DNA of 64,000 bases from positions 19,139-83,138 of the forward strand of contig CAJMSU010000002.1 in assembly GCA_905216155.1 (NCBI GenBank), read 5' to 3'. Source of the DNA: an uncultured bacterium (lineage in GTDB: Bacteria > Bacillota_I > Bacilli_A > RF39 > UBA660). Position numbers and translations under genes: made by a program. Below the pieces are notes generated by a model that did no database searches, was not told the origin of the DNA, and was given only the letters and a program-made list of their open reading frames with translations. Of this stretch, positions 33,934 through 42,251 are shown piece by piece (positions within the stretch are counted from its first letter, which is position 1; the number at the start of each line of letters is the position of its first letter).

Positions 33934-33964
33934 GTTGCCTACCTGTTGCCTACTTGTTGCCTAC
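33934..33964. repeat. Right attachment-site repeat (attR candidate)
   Basis: Three GTTGCCTAC units occur at an 11-bp period. The last two reproduce the left-end repeat exactly over 21 bases. It lies between the phage terminator and the rpsI terminator. Confidence 0.65.
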
Positions 33965-34003
33965 GAACTGATTTCAATGGTGTTTAATGAATATCTTAAT
34001 ATA

Positions 34004-34037
34004 AGAAAAACCCCATAAACATTGAGTTTATAGGGTT
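34004..34037 (-). terminator. rpsI terminator
   Basis: The AACCCTATAAAC/GTTTATGGGGTT stem (one wobble) is followed on the minus strand by T5, just after the rpsI stop codon. Confidence 0.8.
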
Positions 34038-34054
34038 GAACTGTAGTACGCAAT

Positions 34055-34480
34055 CTATCGTTTTGAAAATTGTGGTGCACGACGTGCTTTCTTTAAACCT
34101 GGTTTCTTACGTTCTTTCTTACGTGGATCTCTTGTAATAAATCCTGCTGTTTTTAAAGTTTTTCTAAAACTATTTTCTGAATCAGCTGGTGTTGTTGAAT
34201 CATATTGTAATAATGCTCTAGTGATTGCATGACGGATAGCTCCCGTTTGTCCAGAGAATCCACCACCTTTTACTTTAGCATCAACATCAAAGATTTCTCT
34301 TGTATTTGTAATATCAAGTGGTTGACATAAATCCATAACTAATACTTCGAAAGGTAGATAGTCATGAACATCCATACCATTAACAGTAATTTTTCCTGTA
34401 CCAGAAGTTAATGTAACACGTGCTACACTTGTTTTTCTGTGTCCAGTTCCAGTATAAGTATTTTTCTTTTCTTTTGCCAT
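34055..34480 (-). CDS. rpsI: 30S ribosomal protein S9
   Basis: The 141-residue protein carries the S9 signatures GTGHRKTSVARV, VKGGGFSGQTGAIRHAITRAL and the extreme basic tail KKARRAPQFSKR that reaches the P-site tRNA. It is co-transcribed with rplM. The prophage is inserted just downstream of its terminator. Confidence 0.97.
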   Translation of the reverse strand: MAKEKKNTYTGTGHRKTSVARVTLTSGTGKITVNGMDVHDYLPFEVLVMDLCQPLDITNTREIFDVDAKVKGGGFSGQTGAIRHAITRALLQYDSTTPADSENSFRKTLKTAGFITRDPRKKERKKPGLKKARRAPQFSKR

Positions 34481-34494
34481 AACTTAAAACCCTC

Positions 34495-34926
34495 CTACTT
34501 AACCTCAAGCACTTCTGGTTTTTGTGCTTGTTGTTTATGTTCATTTCCTGCGTATACAAATAATTTTTTGTACATTTGTCTTCCTAGTCTATTATGTGGA
34601 AGCATACCTTTTACAGCTCTTTCCATCATTTCAACTGGATATTCTTCTCTCATAACCTTTGCAGTTCTTTCTCTTAATCCACCTTGATACATTGAGTGAT
34701 TATAATAAACTTTGTTTTCTAACTTGTTACCAGTTAAATTAACTTTTTCAGCATTTATTATAATTATATTGTCTCCACAATCAATATGTGGAGTGTAAGT
34801 TGGTTTGTGTTTTCCACGAAGATATGTTGCTGCTAATGAAGCTACTCTACCTAAAGATTTACCTTCAGCATCAATAACATACCATTTACGTTCAACAGTT
34901 TCTTTTTTTTGCATATAGCTTGTCAT
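34495..34926 (-). CDS. rplM: 50S ribosomal protein L13
   Basis: The 143-residue protein has the L13 pattern KWYVIDAEGKSLGRVAS, YTPHIDCGD, and AVKGMLPHNRLGRQMYKKLFVYAG. First gene of the rplM-rpsI pair. Confidence 0.97.
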   Translation of the reverse strand: MTSYMQKKETVERKWYVIDAEGKSLGRVASLAATYLRGKHKPTYTPHIDCGDNIIIINAEKVNLTGNKLENKVYYNHSMYQGGLRERTAKVMREEYPVEMMERAVKGMLPHNRLGRQMYKKLFVYAGNEHKQQAQKPEVLEVK

Positions 34927-35032
34927 AATTTTCTCTCCTTTTACTTAAATTAGGTTTTCCCAAGACCCAATTTATGTGGGGATATTCGAATGTACCGATT
35001 ATGATTATACTAAAAAAGATGTGAAAAATCAA
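34927..35032 (-). promoter_or_regulatory. rplM promoter and L13-type leader
   Basis: TTGATT (35027-35032) and TATAAT (35004-35009) are separated by 17 bases on the minus strand. The following leader of about 70 bases contains short complementary segments (GGTACATTCGAATATCC, CCCACATAAATTGGG) that resemble the L13 autoregulatory leader known from Firmicutes. The leader identity needs a covariance-model match. Confidence 0.65.
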
Positions 35033-35094
35033 TACTTTTATGAAAATATATTCATATTTAGGTACTAAATTATATTTATTTTACCCTTTATTAA

Positions 35095-35829
35095 TTAATA
35101 TTTTATATCTGTTAGATAGAGTCCTTCAGCTGGGGCTGTTTTACCGTTTTTACTTCTATCTTTACTATCTAATATTTCTTTTATTTTTTTAGGTGGTATT
35201 TTTTTCTCTCCAAGTTTTATTAAAATACCAACCATGTTTCTAACTTGATATCTTAGAAAGCCTGTTCCTTCAAATGTTATACATATCTTGTTGTTTTTTA
35301 TTTTTTTAATTTTTGCTTTTGTAATTTTTCTGATACAGTTTTCTTTTTCTTTATTGTCTGTTACAAATGCTCTAAAGTCATGTTCTCCCTTTAAATATCT
35401 TATTCCTTTTTTCATAAGATTTATGTCTAAATCATGATTATATTGAAAAACATAATTTCTTTCTACTGGATTATATTCACCAAGATTTATATAGTATTTA
35501 TATTCTTTTGTTTTAACATTATATCTAGCATGAAATGTATCATTTACTATTTTTGTATCTATTACGTGAATATCATCTGGTAAATTACTATTCATAGCCC
35601 TTTTTAATTTATATTCTGTTATTTTTATATTAAGGTCTGTATGAGCATATTGAACTAAAGCGTGAACTTTTTTATCTGTTCTACCAGTTGCAGTTATAAC
35701 TGTTTTTTTACCATTATTTATTTTTGTTAGGGCATCTTCTAGTTTTTCTTGTACTGTATTTAGACCTTTTTGACGTTGAAAACCAGAATATCCACTGCCA
35801 TCATAGGAAAACTTTATTAAAAATCTCAT
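35095..35829 (-). CDS. truA: tRNA pseudouridine(38-40) synthase TruA
   Basis: The 244-residue protein has the TruA motifs YDGSGYSGFQRQ, ATGRTDKKVHAL (catalytic Asp) and FLRYQVRNMVGIL. It modifies positions 38-40 of tRNA anticodon arms. Order next to rplM-rpsI and ECF ATPases is typical for Firmicutes. Confidence 0.95.
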   Translation of the reverse strand: MRFLIKFSYDGSGYSGFQRQKGLNTVQEKLEDALTKINNGKKTVITATGRTDKKVHALVQYAHTDLNIKITEYKLKRAMNSNLPDDIHVIDTKIVNDTFHARYNVKTKEYKYYINLGEYNPVERNYVFQYNHDLDINLMKKGIRYLKGEHDFRAFVTDNKEKENCIRKITKAKIKKIKNNKICITFEGTGFLRYQVRNMVGILIKLGEKKIPPKKIKEILDSKDRSKNGKTAPAEGLYLTDIKY

Positions 35830-35904
35830 ACATTACTCCTTTTTTCCACATAATCTGTGGATAGTTTTTTCTATATTTATTTTTTTAACAGTATTTGTTT
35901 ATAA

Positions 35905-36687
35905 TTATACGTGCTTATATATATCCTTTATTATATCTCTTATATCTTTATTATAATCTAATTTTATTTTATTTTTTTTAGCTTTATATATAAACTTTAC
36001 ACTATCTGGAGGTTCTATTTTTTCCTTATTTAGAAAACTTACATTTTCTAATACATCTTTTGTTTTACCTGTCATTAAGATGTTTTTACCTTTTAATAAA
36101 ATTATTTCTTCTGTATATTTATATAGTGTATTCGTATCTGTTGATGCTACTACTATTACTTTATTATATTGATCTTTTAATTTTTGAAATAACATATATA
36201 TTTTTTTTGTATTTTTATTATCTAAAAACTTAAATGGTTCATCTAATATAATTATTTCTGGATTAGAAAGTAGTGATATTGCTATTTGGATTAATTTTAA
36301 TTCTGATTTTGATAATATATTTATACTTTTATTTAAATAGACTTCGCTTAAACCTACTATTTTTAGAGAATCTTTTAACTTTTTATTAGAATCCTTTACT
36401 TTTATAAATTTTTCTTGCATTATATATTCCATATATTCTCTTACTGAGGCAATACTTTCTTCTTTTTTTAATTCAAAACTAACATAACTTATTTTATCTT
36501 TTATACTAGATTTGTTTTTCTTATCAACTTTAGTTCTATTTATTATAATTTTTTCTTTATCTAAATTATTTAGACTTAATAAATTTAAAAAGTCATGATA
36601 ATTTTTTCCATAAATACCTGTTATATATGTACTTGTTATCTTTATAGGTATGATTTCTTCTTTTGTACTTTCTATTATTATTTCCAT
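35905..36687 (-). CDS. Degenerate ECF-type ABC ATPase (EcfA2 position)
   Basis: The 260-residue protein keeps the ABC ATPase outline with Walker B EIIILDEPFKFLD and a VASTDTNTL switch region. The Walker A loop (TGIYGKNYHDF) lacks the canonical GKS/T and the signature motif reads LSKSELKL instead of LSGGQ. It stands where ecfA2 stands in other Firmicutes, overlapping the upstream ATPase by ten bases. No EcfT gene follows. ATP hydrolysis at its own Walker A site is doubtful. Confidence 0.65.
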   Translation of the reverse strand: MEIIIESTKEEIIPIKITSTYITGIYGKNYHDFLNLLSLNNLDKEKIIINRTKVDKKNKSSIKDKISYVSFELKKEESIASVREYMEYIMQEKFIKVKDSNKKLKDSLKIVGLSEVYLNKSINILSKSELKLIQIAISLLSNPEIIILDEPFKFLDNKNTKKIYMLFQKLKDQYNKVIVVASTDTNTLYKYTEEIILLKGKNILMTGKTKDVLENVSFLNKEKIEPPDSVKFIYKAKKNKIKLDYNKDIRDIIKDIYKHV

Positions 36688-37448
36688 AATATATCAACCA
36701 TCCTATCCATATCTTGTTCTATAGAGTCTATTAAATCATAATCTTTTAATTTTACTGATAAATCTATCATGAATGGGAGATCTAGTCCTAACTTATTTAA
36801 AATATTATCTTTTTCTAGTACCTTTAGTGGTGCACCTTCTAAAATGATTTCACCTGATGATAAAATGTATAAATAATCACTATTTACTGTTTCTTCTAGA
36901 TTATCTGTTGTATATACAATTGTTAGATTTTTAATAGTTTTTAACATATTTATTATTTCTATTACATCATTTTTATTCAAGTAGTAATTAAGATCATCTA
37001 TAAGTAATATTTTAGGCTCATAAAGTAAGGCTTTAACCAGATATACTTTAGTTTTTAATTTTTGAGAAATTTCATTTGGATTATAATTTAAATATTTTGT
37101 TAATTTAAATAACTTGATTAGCTCTTTATAATAGTCAAGATTATTTTTGTGATTTGTGATAATTTCCAACTCTTTTTTTATAGTATTTTCCCTAAATTTT
37201 TTTTGATCACTTGGAATGACTGTTCTTAGTGTTTCCGCTAATTTACTGATATTATACTCTTCTATATATTTATTATCTATTTTTACCATATTATTAGTTA
37301 ATATTTTTTTACTTAATATTCTGATTAATGTAGTTTTACCACTTAAATTAGAACCTGAGATAGTTGTAAATTTATTTTTTTCTATTGAAATATTAAAATT
37401 TTTGAATATTGATTTATAATTAAGAGATTCTACTTCTATTATTTTCAT
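36678..37448 (-). CDS. Divergent ECF-type ABC ATPase (EcfA1 position)
   Basis: From MKIIEVESLNYKS the protein is 256 residues. Walker A is intact (GSNLSGKTT), but Walker B reads ILLIDDLNYY, with Asp in place of the catalytic Glu, and the signature region (ISQKLKTKVYL) is poor. It forms a pair with the following degenerate ATPase. A regulatory or transport role without full ECF activity is possible. Confidence 0.65.
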   Translation of the reverse strand: MKIIEVESLNYKSIFKNFNISIEKNKFTTISGSNLSGKTTLIRILSKKILTNNMVKIDNKYIEEYNISKLAETLRTVIPSDQKKFRENTIKKELEIITNHKNNLDYYKELIKLFKLTKYLNYNPNEISQKLKTKVYLVKALLYEPKILLIDDLNYYLNKNDVIEIINMLKTIKNLTIVYTTDNLEETVNSDYLYILSSGEIILEGAPLKVLEKDNILNKLGLDLPFMIDLSVKLKDYDLIDSIEQDMDRMVDILWK

Positions 37449-37487
37449 ACCAACTACCTCCAATGCTTTTTATTATATAACAGTTTA

Positions 37488-37518
37488 GCAAAAAAACCAA
37501 TTATTAATTGGCTTTTTT
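37488..37518. terminator. Bidirectional terminator-like hairpin
   Basis: The perfect CCAATTA/TAATTGG stem with A and T runs overlaps the end of the dehydrogenase gene and ends its minus-strand transcript before the ABC pair. Confidence 0.75.
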
Positions 37519-38256
37519 CTTTTGTATTCTATAAGTTATTCTAAGTAAGGCTTTATCTGATATAAATCTAGTAAAAAATTTAGCACATTTCATCTTAAAT
37601 CCTGGGATTATTAACATTTTTTTATTTAATAAGTTATCAATTGCATATTTTGCAACATACTTACTACTTAATGGTTTTACACTAAATTTGACTCCAGCAA
37701 CATTATTAAAGTTTGTATCTACTGGCCCTGGACACAATACGGAAATATGAACATTGCTTTTCTTTTTCTTTTGTTCATAATATATAGCCTCTGATAATCT
37801 ATATACATATGATTTTGAAGCATAATAAGTACTCATTAATGGTCCTGGTTCAAAACTTGCTGCTGATGCTACATTTAAGATATAACCTGAGTTTCTAGCT
37901 TCCATATCTTTTAGAAATGATTTTGTTAAAATGTGTACAGCTTTTATATTTGTATCTATCATATTTAACTCTTTTGATAAATCTGTTTCTGTGAAATTAC
38001 CAAACATTCCGAATCCAGCATTATTAATTAATATATCAATATTTTCTTTTCTTGTTAAAACATATAATTCTTTTACTTTTTGTTCTATAGATAAATCTGC
38101 AACTATTATAGTAACTTTTGCTTTTAGACTTTCTTGTATTTTTTCTAATTTTTCTTTATCTTTAGCTACTAAAATAAGTTCATATTTTAAACTAGCTAAA
38201 TATTTTGCTATATCAAGTCCAATACCAGATGATGCTCCAGTAATTAATGCTTTCAT
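37504..38256 (-). CDS. Short-chain dehydrogenase/reductase
   Basis: The 250-residue Rossmann protein has the NAD(P) motif TGASSGIG, NNAG, catalytic Ser in NVASAAS, and YYASK (Tyr and Lys). The CPGPVDTNF segment marks classical SDRs of the DltE/YqjQ type. Substrate unknown. Confidence 0.88.
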   Translation of the reverse strand: MKALITGASSGIGLDIAKYLASLKYELILVAKDKEKLEKIQESLKAKVTIIVADLSIEQKVKELYVLTRKENIDILINNAGFGMFGNFTETDLSKELNMIDTNIKAVHILTKSFLKDMEARNSGYILNVASAASFEPGPLMSTYYASKSYVYRLSEAIYYEQKKKKSNVHISVLCPGPVDTNFNNVAGVKFSVKPLSSKYVAKYAIDNLLNKKMLIIPGFKMKCAKFFTRFISDKALLRITYRIQKKKAN

Positions 38257-38285
38257 TAAATCCCCACCTAACTAATTTAATTATA

Positions 38286-38312
38286 ACAAAAAAAAGACAT
38301 AAAGTCTTATTT
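38286..38312 (-). terminator. Terminator of the ribosomal/rpoA supercluster
   Basis: An AAGAC/GTCTT stem with a 5-base loop is followed on the minus strand by a run of T, after the rplQ stop. Confidence 0.75.
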
Positions 38313-38330
38313 TTTTGTTGCTTTTGTTAA

Positions 38331-38684
38331 CTATTTAGCTTCATCAACTAATTTTAAAATAACCATTAATGCATCATCTCCACGACGCTCAGTTAATTTT
38401 AAAATTTGAGTATATCCACCATTACGGTTTTCATAACGTTTAGCTAAATCATGGAAAACTTTATCAACAACTTTTTTATCATTGTGTAAGAATGCTAAAG
38501 CTTTACGACGAGAAACTAGATCTCCTTTTTTTCCATAAGTAATCATTTTATCAACGAACTTACGAACTTCTTTAGCTCTAGTTTCAGTTGTAGTAATACT
38601 TTCATTTTCAATAATTTGTTTAGTTAATGTTGCTAGCATGCTTCTTCTATGTTTATTATCTACACCTAATTTTCTGTATGCCAT
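38331..38684 (-). CDS. rplQ: 50S ribosomal protein L17
   Basis: The 117-residue protein begins MAYRKLGVDNKHRRSMLATL and has EVRKFVDKMITYGKKGDL, typical of bacterial L17. It is the last gene of the alpha-operon segment. Confidence 0.97.
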   Translation of the reverse strand: MAYRKLGVDNKHRRSMLATLTKQIIENESITTTETRAKEVRKFVDKMITYGKKGDLVSRRKALAFLHNDKKVVDKVFHDLAKRYENRNGGYTQILKLTERRGDDALMVILKLVDEAK

Positions 38685-38703
38685 AGTTATTCCTCCTTAT
38701 ATT

Positions 38704-39654
38704 TTAGTCTTCATCACGTAATACTAGACCCATATCTCTAATCTTGTCTAATACTTCTTTTAAAGATTTTTTACCTAAATTACGTATTTTCATCATATCA
38801 GATTCACTCTTATTTACAAGATCTTGTAGTGTATGAATTCCAGCTCTCTTTAAGCAGTTATATGCTCTTACAGAGAAATCTAAGTCTTCAATTGAAGTTT
38901 CTAAAGCTTTTACTTTAGGATCTTCTGTTTTTTCTATCATCATACCAGTTACATCAGCAATTGCTGATAAATCTGTTAAGATTTCAAAATGTTCAATTAA
39001 TATTCTTGATGCAAGGGCAACTGCTTCTTCTGGTTTTATTGAACCATTTGTCCATACGTTTAATATTAATTTATCATAACTTTCATCTTGACCAACACGA
39101 GCGTTTCCAACTTCGTATGATACTCTTTCAATAGGAGAATATAATGAGTCAATAGCTATAACTCCTGCCTTTTTAATATCATGAAGTTTTTTATTGTCTT
39201 CACTTCTTACATATCCACGACCATTTGTTACAGTCATTTCCATATTAAATGAAGCACCTTTTGATAAATGACAAATTACTTTATCTTTATTGATTACTTC
39301 AATATCTGCATCATGTTCAATGTCTGCAGCAGTTACTTCTCCTTCTTTATTAGCACTAATACGTACTACTTTTTCTTCATTTGAATAATTTTTAAATACA
39401 ACTCCTTTTAAGTTAAGGATAATTGTAGTTACATCTTCATAAACACCATCAATAGTTTGGAATTCATGTAAAACTCCATCAATTTTGATACTACTAATTG
39501 CACTACCTGGAAGTGATGATAACATTACTCTTCTTAAGGCATTACCAATAGTTGTTCCAAATCCTCTTTCTAATGGTTCTAATTCAAATTTTCCATAAAA
39601 ATTGCTTTCTACAGAATCAGTTATTTTATATATTGGTTTTTCAAATTGTAACAT
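38704..39654 (-). CDS. rpoA: RNA polymerase alpha subunit
   Basis: The 316-residue protein has the N-terminal dimerisation domain (LEPLERGFGTTIGNALRRVMLSS) and the C-terminal UP-element-binding domain (LDFSVRAYNCLKRAGIHTLQDL, RNLGKKSLKEV). Normal length for Firmicutes. Confidence 0.98.
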   Translation of the reverse strand: MLQFEKPIYKITDSVESNFYGKFELEPLERGFGTTIGNALRRVMLSSLPGSAISSIKIDGVLHEFQTIDGVYEDVTTIILNLKGVVFKNYSNEEKVVRISANKEGEVTAADIEHDADIEVINKDKVICHLSKGASFNMEMTVTNGRGYVRSEDNKKLHDIKKAGVIAIDSLYSPIERVSYEVGNARVGQDESYDKLILNVWTNGSIKPEEAVALASRILIEHFEILTDLSAIADVTGMMIEKTEDPKVKALETSIEDLDFSVRAYNCLKRAGIHTLQDLVNKSESDMMKIRNLGKKSLKEVLDKIRDMGLVLRDED

Positions 39655-39678
39655 GAAACTAACCTCCCTTATTCATTA

Positions 39679-40062
39679 TTACACACGTGGACGTTTTGGT
39701 GGACGACATCCATTATGTGGTATTGGTGTAACGTCAATGATTGATGTTACTTCTAAACCTGCAGTTTGTAGTGAACGTATAGCTGTTTCACGACCTGGTC
39801 CTAAACCTTTAACGTGAACTTCAACCTTACGCATTCCCATATCATAAGCAGCTTTTCCAGCAGCTTCTGCAGCCATCCCAGCAGCGAATGGAGTTGATTT
39901 CTTACTACCTTTAAATCCAATAGCACCAGATGATGCCCATGAGATTGCATTACCATCTTTATCTGTTAATGTTGTAATTGTATTGTTGAATGTTGAATGA
40001 ATATGAGCAATTCCTTCTGGTACATTCTTTTTAACTTTTCTTTTTCTAGTTTTATAAGCCAT
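39679..40062 (-). CDS. rpsK: 30S ribosomal protein S11
   Basis: The 127-residue protein has GIAHIHSTFNNTITTLTD, KGLGPGRETAIRSL and the C-terminal HNGCRPPKRPRV of S11. Confidence 0.98.
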   Translation of the reverse strand: MAYKTRKRKVKKNVPEGIAHIHSTFNNTITTLTDKDGNAISWASSGAIGFKGSKKSTPFAAGMAAEAAGKAAYDMGMRKVEVHVKGLGPGRETAIRSLQTAGLEVTSIIDVTPIPHNGCRPPKRPRV

Positions 40063-40093
40063 GAGTATACCTCCTCTTTTATTTTTTCTTTAA

Positions 40094-40462
40094 TTAAGCT
40101 TTCTTTTTATTTGCTACAGTTTTACCTTTACCCTTACGAGTACGAGCATTACGGTTTGTTCTTTGACCTCTTACTGGAAGTCCTTTTTTATGACGAGAAC
40201 CTTCATAAGAATTAATTTCCATTTTTGTTTTAATATTCATATTAACTTCACGACGTAAGTCACCTTCTGTTAAATGTTTATTAATTTCATCTCTTATTTT
40301 AATTAATTCCTCTTGTTCTAGATCTTTTGTTTTTCTAGCTGGATCAATATCAACAGCTTTTAAAATTTGATTTGCTAAATTTCTTCCAATTCCATAGATG
40401 TATGTTAATGAAATACAAATATGTTTATTATCTGGAATATCTACACCTTTAATACGTGCCAT
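40094..40462 (-). CDS. rpsM: 30S ribosomal protein S13
   Basis: The 122-residue protein has ARIKGVDIPDNKHICISLTYIYGIG and the C-terminal GLPVRGQRTNRNARTRKGK tail of S13. Confidence 0.98.
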   Translation of the reverse strand: MARIKGVDIPDNKHICISLTYIYGIGRNLANQILKAVDIDPARKTKDLEQEELIKIRDEINKHLTEGDLRREVNMNIKTKMEINSYEGSRHKKGLPVRGQRTNRNARTRKGKGKTVANKKKA

Positions 40463-40483
40463 TTAGTACACCTCCTATTATAA

Positions 40484-40597
40484 TTATCCTTGTCTTTGTT
40501 TGTGCTTTGGATTTTCACAAATTACTCTGATTTTACCTTTACGTTTTACTATTTTGCATTTTTCGCAAATAGGTTTTACTGATGCTTTTACTTTCAT
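40484..40597 (-). CDS. rpmJ: 50S ribosomal protein L36 (zinc type)
   Basis: A 37-residue frame starting MKVKASVKPICEKCK, with Cys11, Cys14, Cys27 and His32 as zinc ligands, ends NPKHKQRQG. It lies between infA and rpsM, its usual position, with a AGGAGGGAT ribosome site. Confidence 0.95.
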   Translation of the reverse strand: MKVKASVKPICEKCKIVKRKGKIRVICENPKHKQRQG

Positions 40598-40610
40598 AAT
40601 ATCCCTCCTA

Positions 40611-40826
40611 TTATTTACGATAGGTAATACGCCCACGTGTTAAATCATAAGGCGATAGTTCTATCATTACGGTATCTCCTGCTAAGATGCGAATATAGTG
40701 CATTCGTATTTTACCAGAAACGTGAGCTTCCACAATGTGTCCATTTTCTAGTTGAACTTTGAATTTCCCACCTGGGATAATTTCAAGAACTTTACCTTCC
40801 ATTTCGATTGTATCTTCTTTTGCCAT
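40611..40826 (-). CDS. infA: Translation initiation factor IF-1
   Basis: The 71-residue OB-fold protein begins MAKEDTIEMEGKVLEIIPGGKF and contains ENGHIVEAHVSGKIRMHYIRI, matching IF-1. Confidence 0.98.
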   Translation of the reverse strand: MAKEDTIEMEGKVLEIIPGGKFKVQLENGHIVEAHVSGKIRMHYIRILAGDTVMIELSPYDLTRGRITYRK

Positions 40827-40830
40827 CTTT

Positions 40831-41577
40831 TCACTCTCCTGTTAAGATTTCATAGCCATCTTCTGTAACTAATACAGTGTGCTCAAAGTGAGCTGCTGGA
40901 TGACCATCTTCTGTTATTACAGTCCAATCATCATCTAATATTTCAATTCTTGGACTTTTTGCAGTTAACATTGGTTCTACAGCAATAACCATACCTGGTT
41001 TAAGTCTAGGTCCAGTATTTGGTGTTCCATAGTTTGGAACTTCTGGATCTTCATGTAAGTTACTACCTACTCCATGTCCACACAATTCTCTTACAACTCC
41101 TAAGTTATGCTTAGTTGAGTATTCATAAATTGCATGTCCTATATCACCAATTCTATTACCTGGTTTTACTTCATTTAAACCTACAAATAAAGCTTTTTCG
41201 GTATATTTCATTAAATGAGATTTTTCCTCATCAACTTTTCCTATTTCATAACTCCATGCAGAGTCACCATGATATCCCTTATAGCATGCACAAATATCAA
41301 GTGTTACAATATCTCCATCTTTTAATTTTCTTGGCCCTGCTATTCCATGTACTACTTCATCATTAACTGAAATGCATATGGCTGCTGGAAATCCTTGATA
41401 TCCTTTACAAGATGGTGTTGCATCTTGACTTCTTATGTATTTATCTGCTAAATCATCAATTTCTTGGGTTGTAATACCAGGTTTTAAGAAAGGGCGTAAA
41501 TATTGATGGGTTTTATATACAATATTACCAGCAATTCTTAAAAGCTCTATTTCCCTATTACTTTTTATTGTAATCAC
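40831..41577 (-). CDS. map: Methionine aminopeptidase, type I
   Basis: The 248-residue protein has metal ligands in VTLDICACYKGYHGDSAWSY, the His in CGHGVG and Glu in AVEPMLT and HFEHTV. It removes the initiator methionine. It lies between adk and infA as in Bacillus. Confidence 0.96.
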   Translation of the reverse strand: MITIKSNREIELLRIAGNIVYKTHQYLRPFLKPGITTQEIDDLADKYIRSQDATPSCKGYQGFPAAICISVNDEVVHGIAGPRKLKDGDIVTLDICACYKGYHGDSAWSYEIGKVDEEKSHLMKYTEKALFVGLNEVKPGNRIGDIGHAIYEYSTKHNLGVVRELCGHGVGSNLHEDPEVPNYGTPNTGPRLKPGMVIAVEPMLTAKSPRIEILDDDWTVITEDGHPAAHFEHTVLVTEDGYEILTGE

Positions 41578-41590
41578 TTTATATCATCTC

Positions 41591-42247
41591 CTATTGATTG
41601 CTGATAATTTTATCGATTTTTTTGAATACATTTTCAACAGTATCATTACCATCTACTTCATACAATACATTTTTTTCTTTATAATATTTAATTATTGGTT
41701 CTGTTTTTTCTAAATACATTTTGTATCTAGTTTCAAATGCTTCTAGATTATCATCATTTCTTTGATATAATCTACCACCACAATTGTCACATACTGAATC
41801 AACTTGTGGAGCACTTGCTTCATCATTTATATTAAATATTGATTGACAATCTTCGCAAATTCTACGACCTGTAATTCTTTTTTCTAATGTCTTTTTATCG
41901 ATATTTATTAATATTACATTTCCAATATCCATGTTTAAATTGTTTAATATTTCATCATATTTAATGGCTTGTTCAATATTCCTTGGAAAACCATCAATTA
42001 TAAATCCATTTTTACAATCTTTTTGTTTTAGACGATCTTCTATCAATTGATAAGTTATTTCGTCTTTAACTAGCTTCCCAGCTGCTAGTGTTTCATAAAC
42101 ATAACTACCTATTTCACTATCTTGCTTAGAGATATTTCTTAAAATATCACCAGTTGATATGTGAGGTATATTATATTTTCCTACCACAAGATCAGCTTGT
42201 GTTCCTTTTCCGGCAGCTGGTGGGGCTATAAACATTATATTTTTCAA
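41591..42247 (-). CDS. adk: Adenylate kinase
   Basis: The 218-residue protein has the P-loop PPAAGKGTQA, FIIDGFPRN, and a zinc-binding LID with CEDCQSIF and CDNCGG. It interconverts ATP, ADP and AMP. The P-loop carries Ala-Ala in place of the usual Gly-x-Gly segment. Confidence 0.96.
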   Translation of the reverse strand: MKNIMFIAPPAAGKGTQADLVVGKYNIPHISTGDILRNISKQDSEIGSYVYETLAAGKLVKDEITYQLIEDRLKQKDCKNGFIIDGFPRNIEQAIKYDEILNNLNMDIGNVILINIDKKTLEKRITGRRICEDCQSIFNINDEASAPQVDSVCDNCGGRLYQRNDDNLEAFETRYKMYLEKTEPIIKYYKEKNVLYEVDGNDTVENVFKKIDKIISNQ

Positions 42248-42251
42248 ATTA

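Larger units (their letters stand above)
3379..33964. mobile_element. Siphovirus-type prophage carrying a DGR
   Basis: A contiguous block of phage genes lies between two copies of a 21-bp direct repeat (3379-3399 and 33944-33964). It contains lysis genes, a DGR, tail, head, packaging, replication, lysogeny and integrase functions. No essential structural category is obviously missing and no structural gene is broken, so it may be inducible. The right end abuts the rpsI terminator. The exact crossover point is inferred; the repeat could be integrase arm sites rather than the core. Confidence 0.85.
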
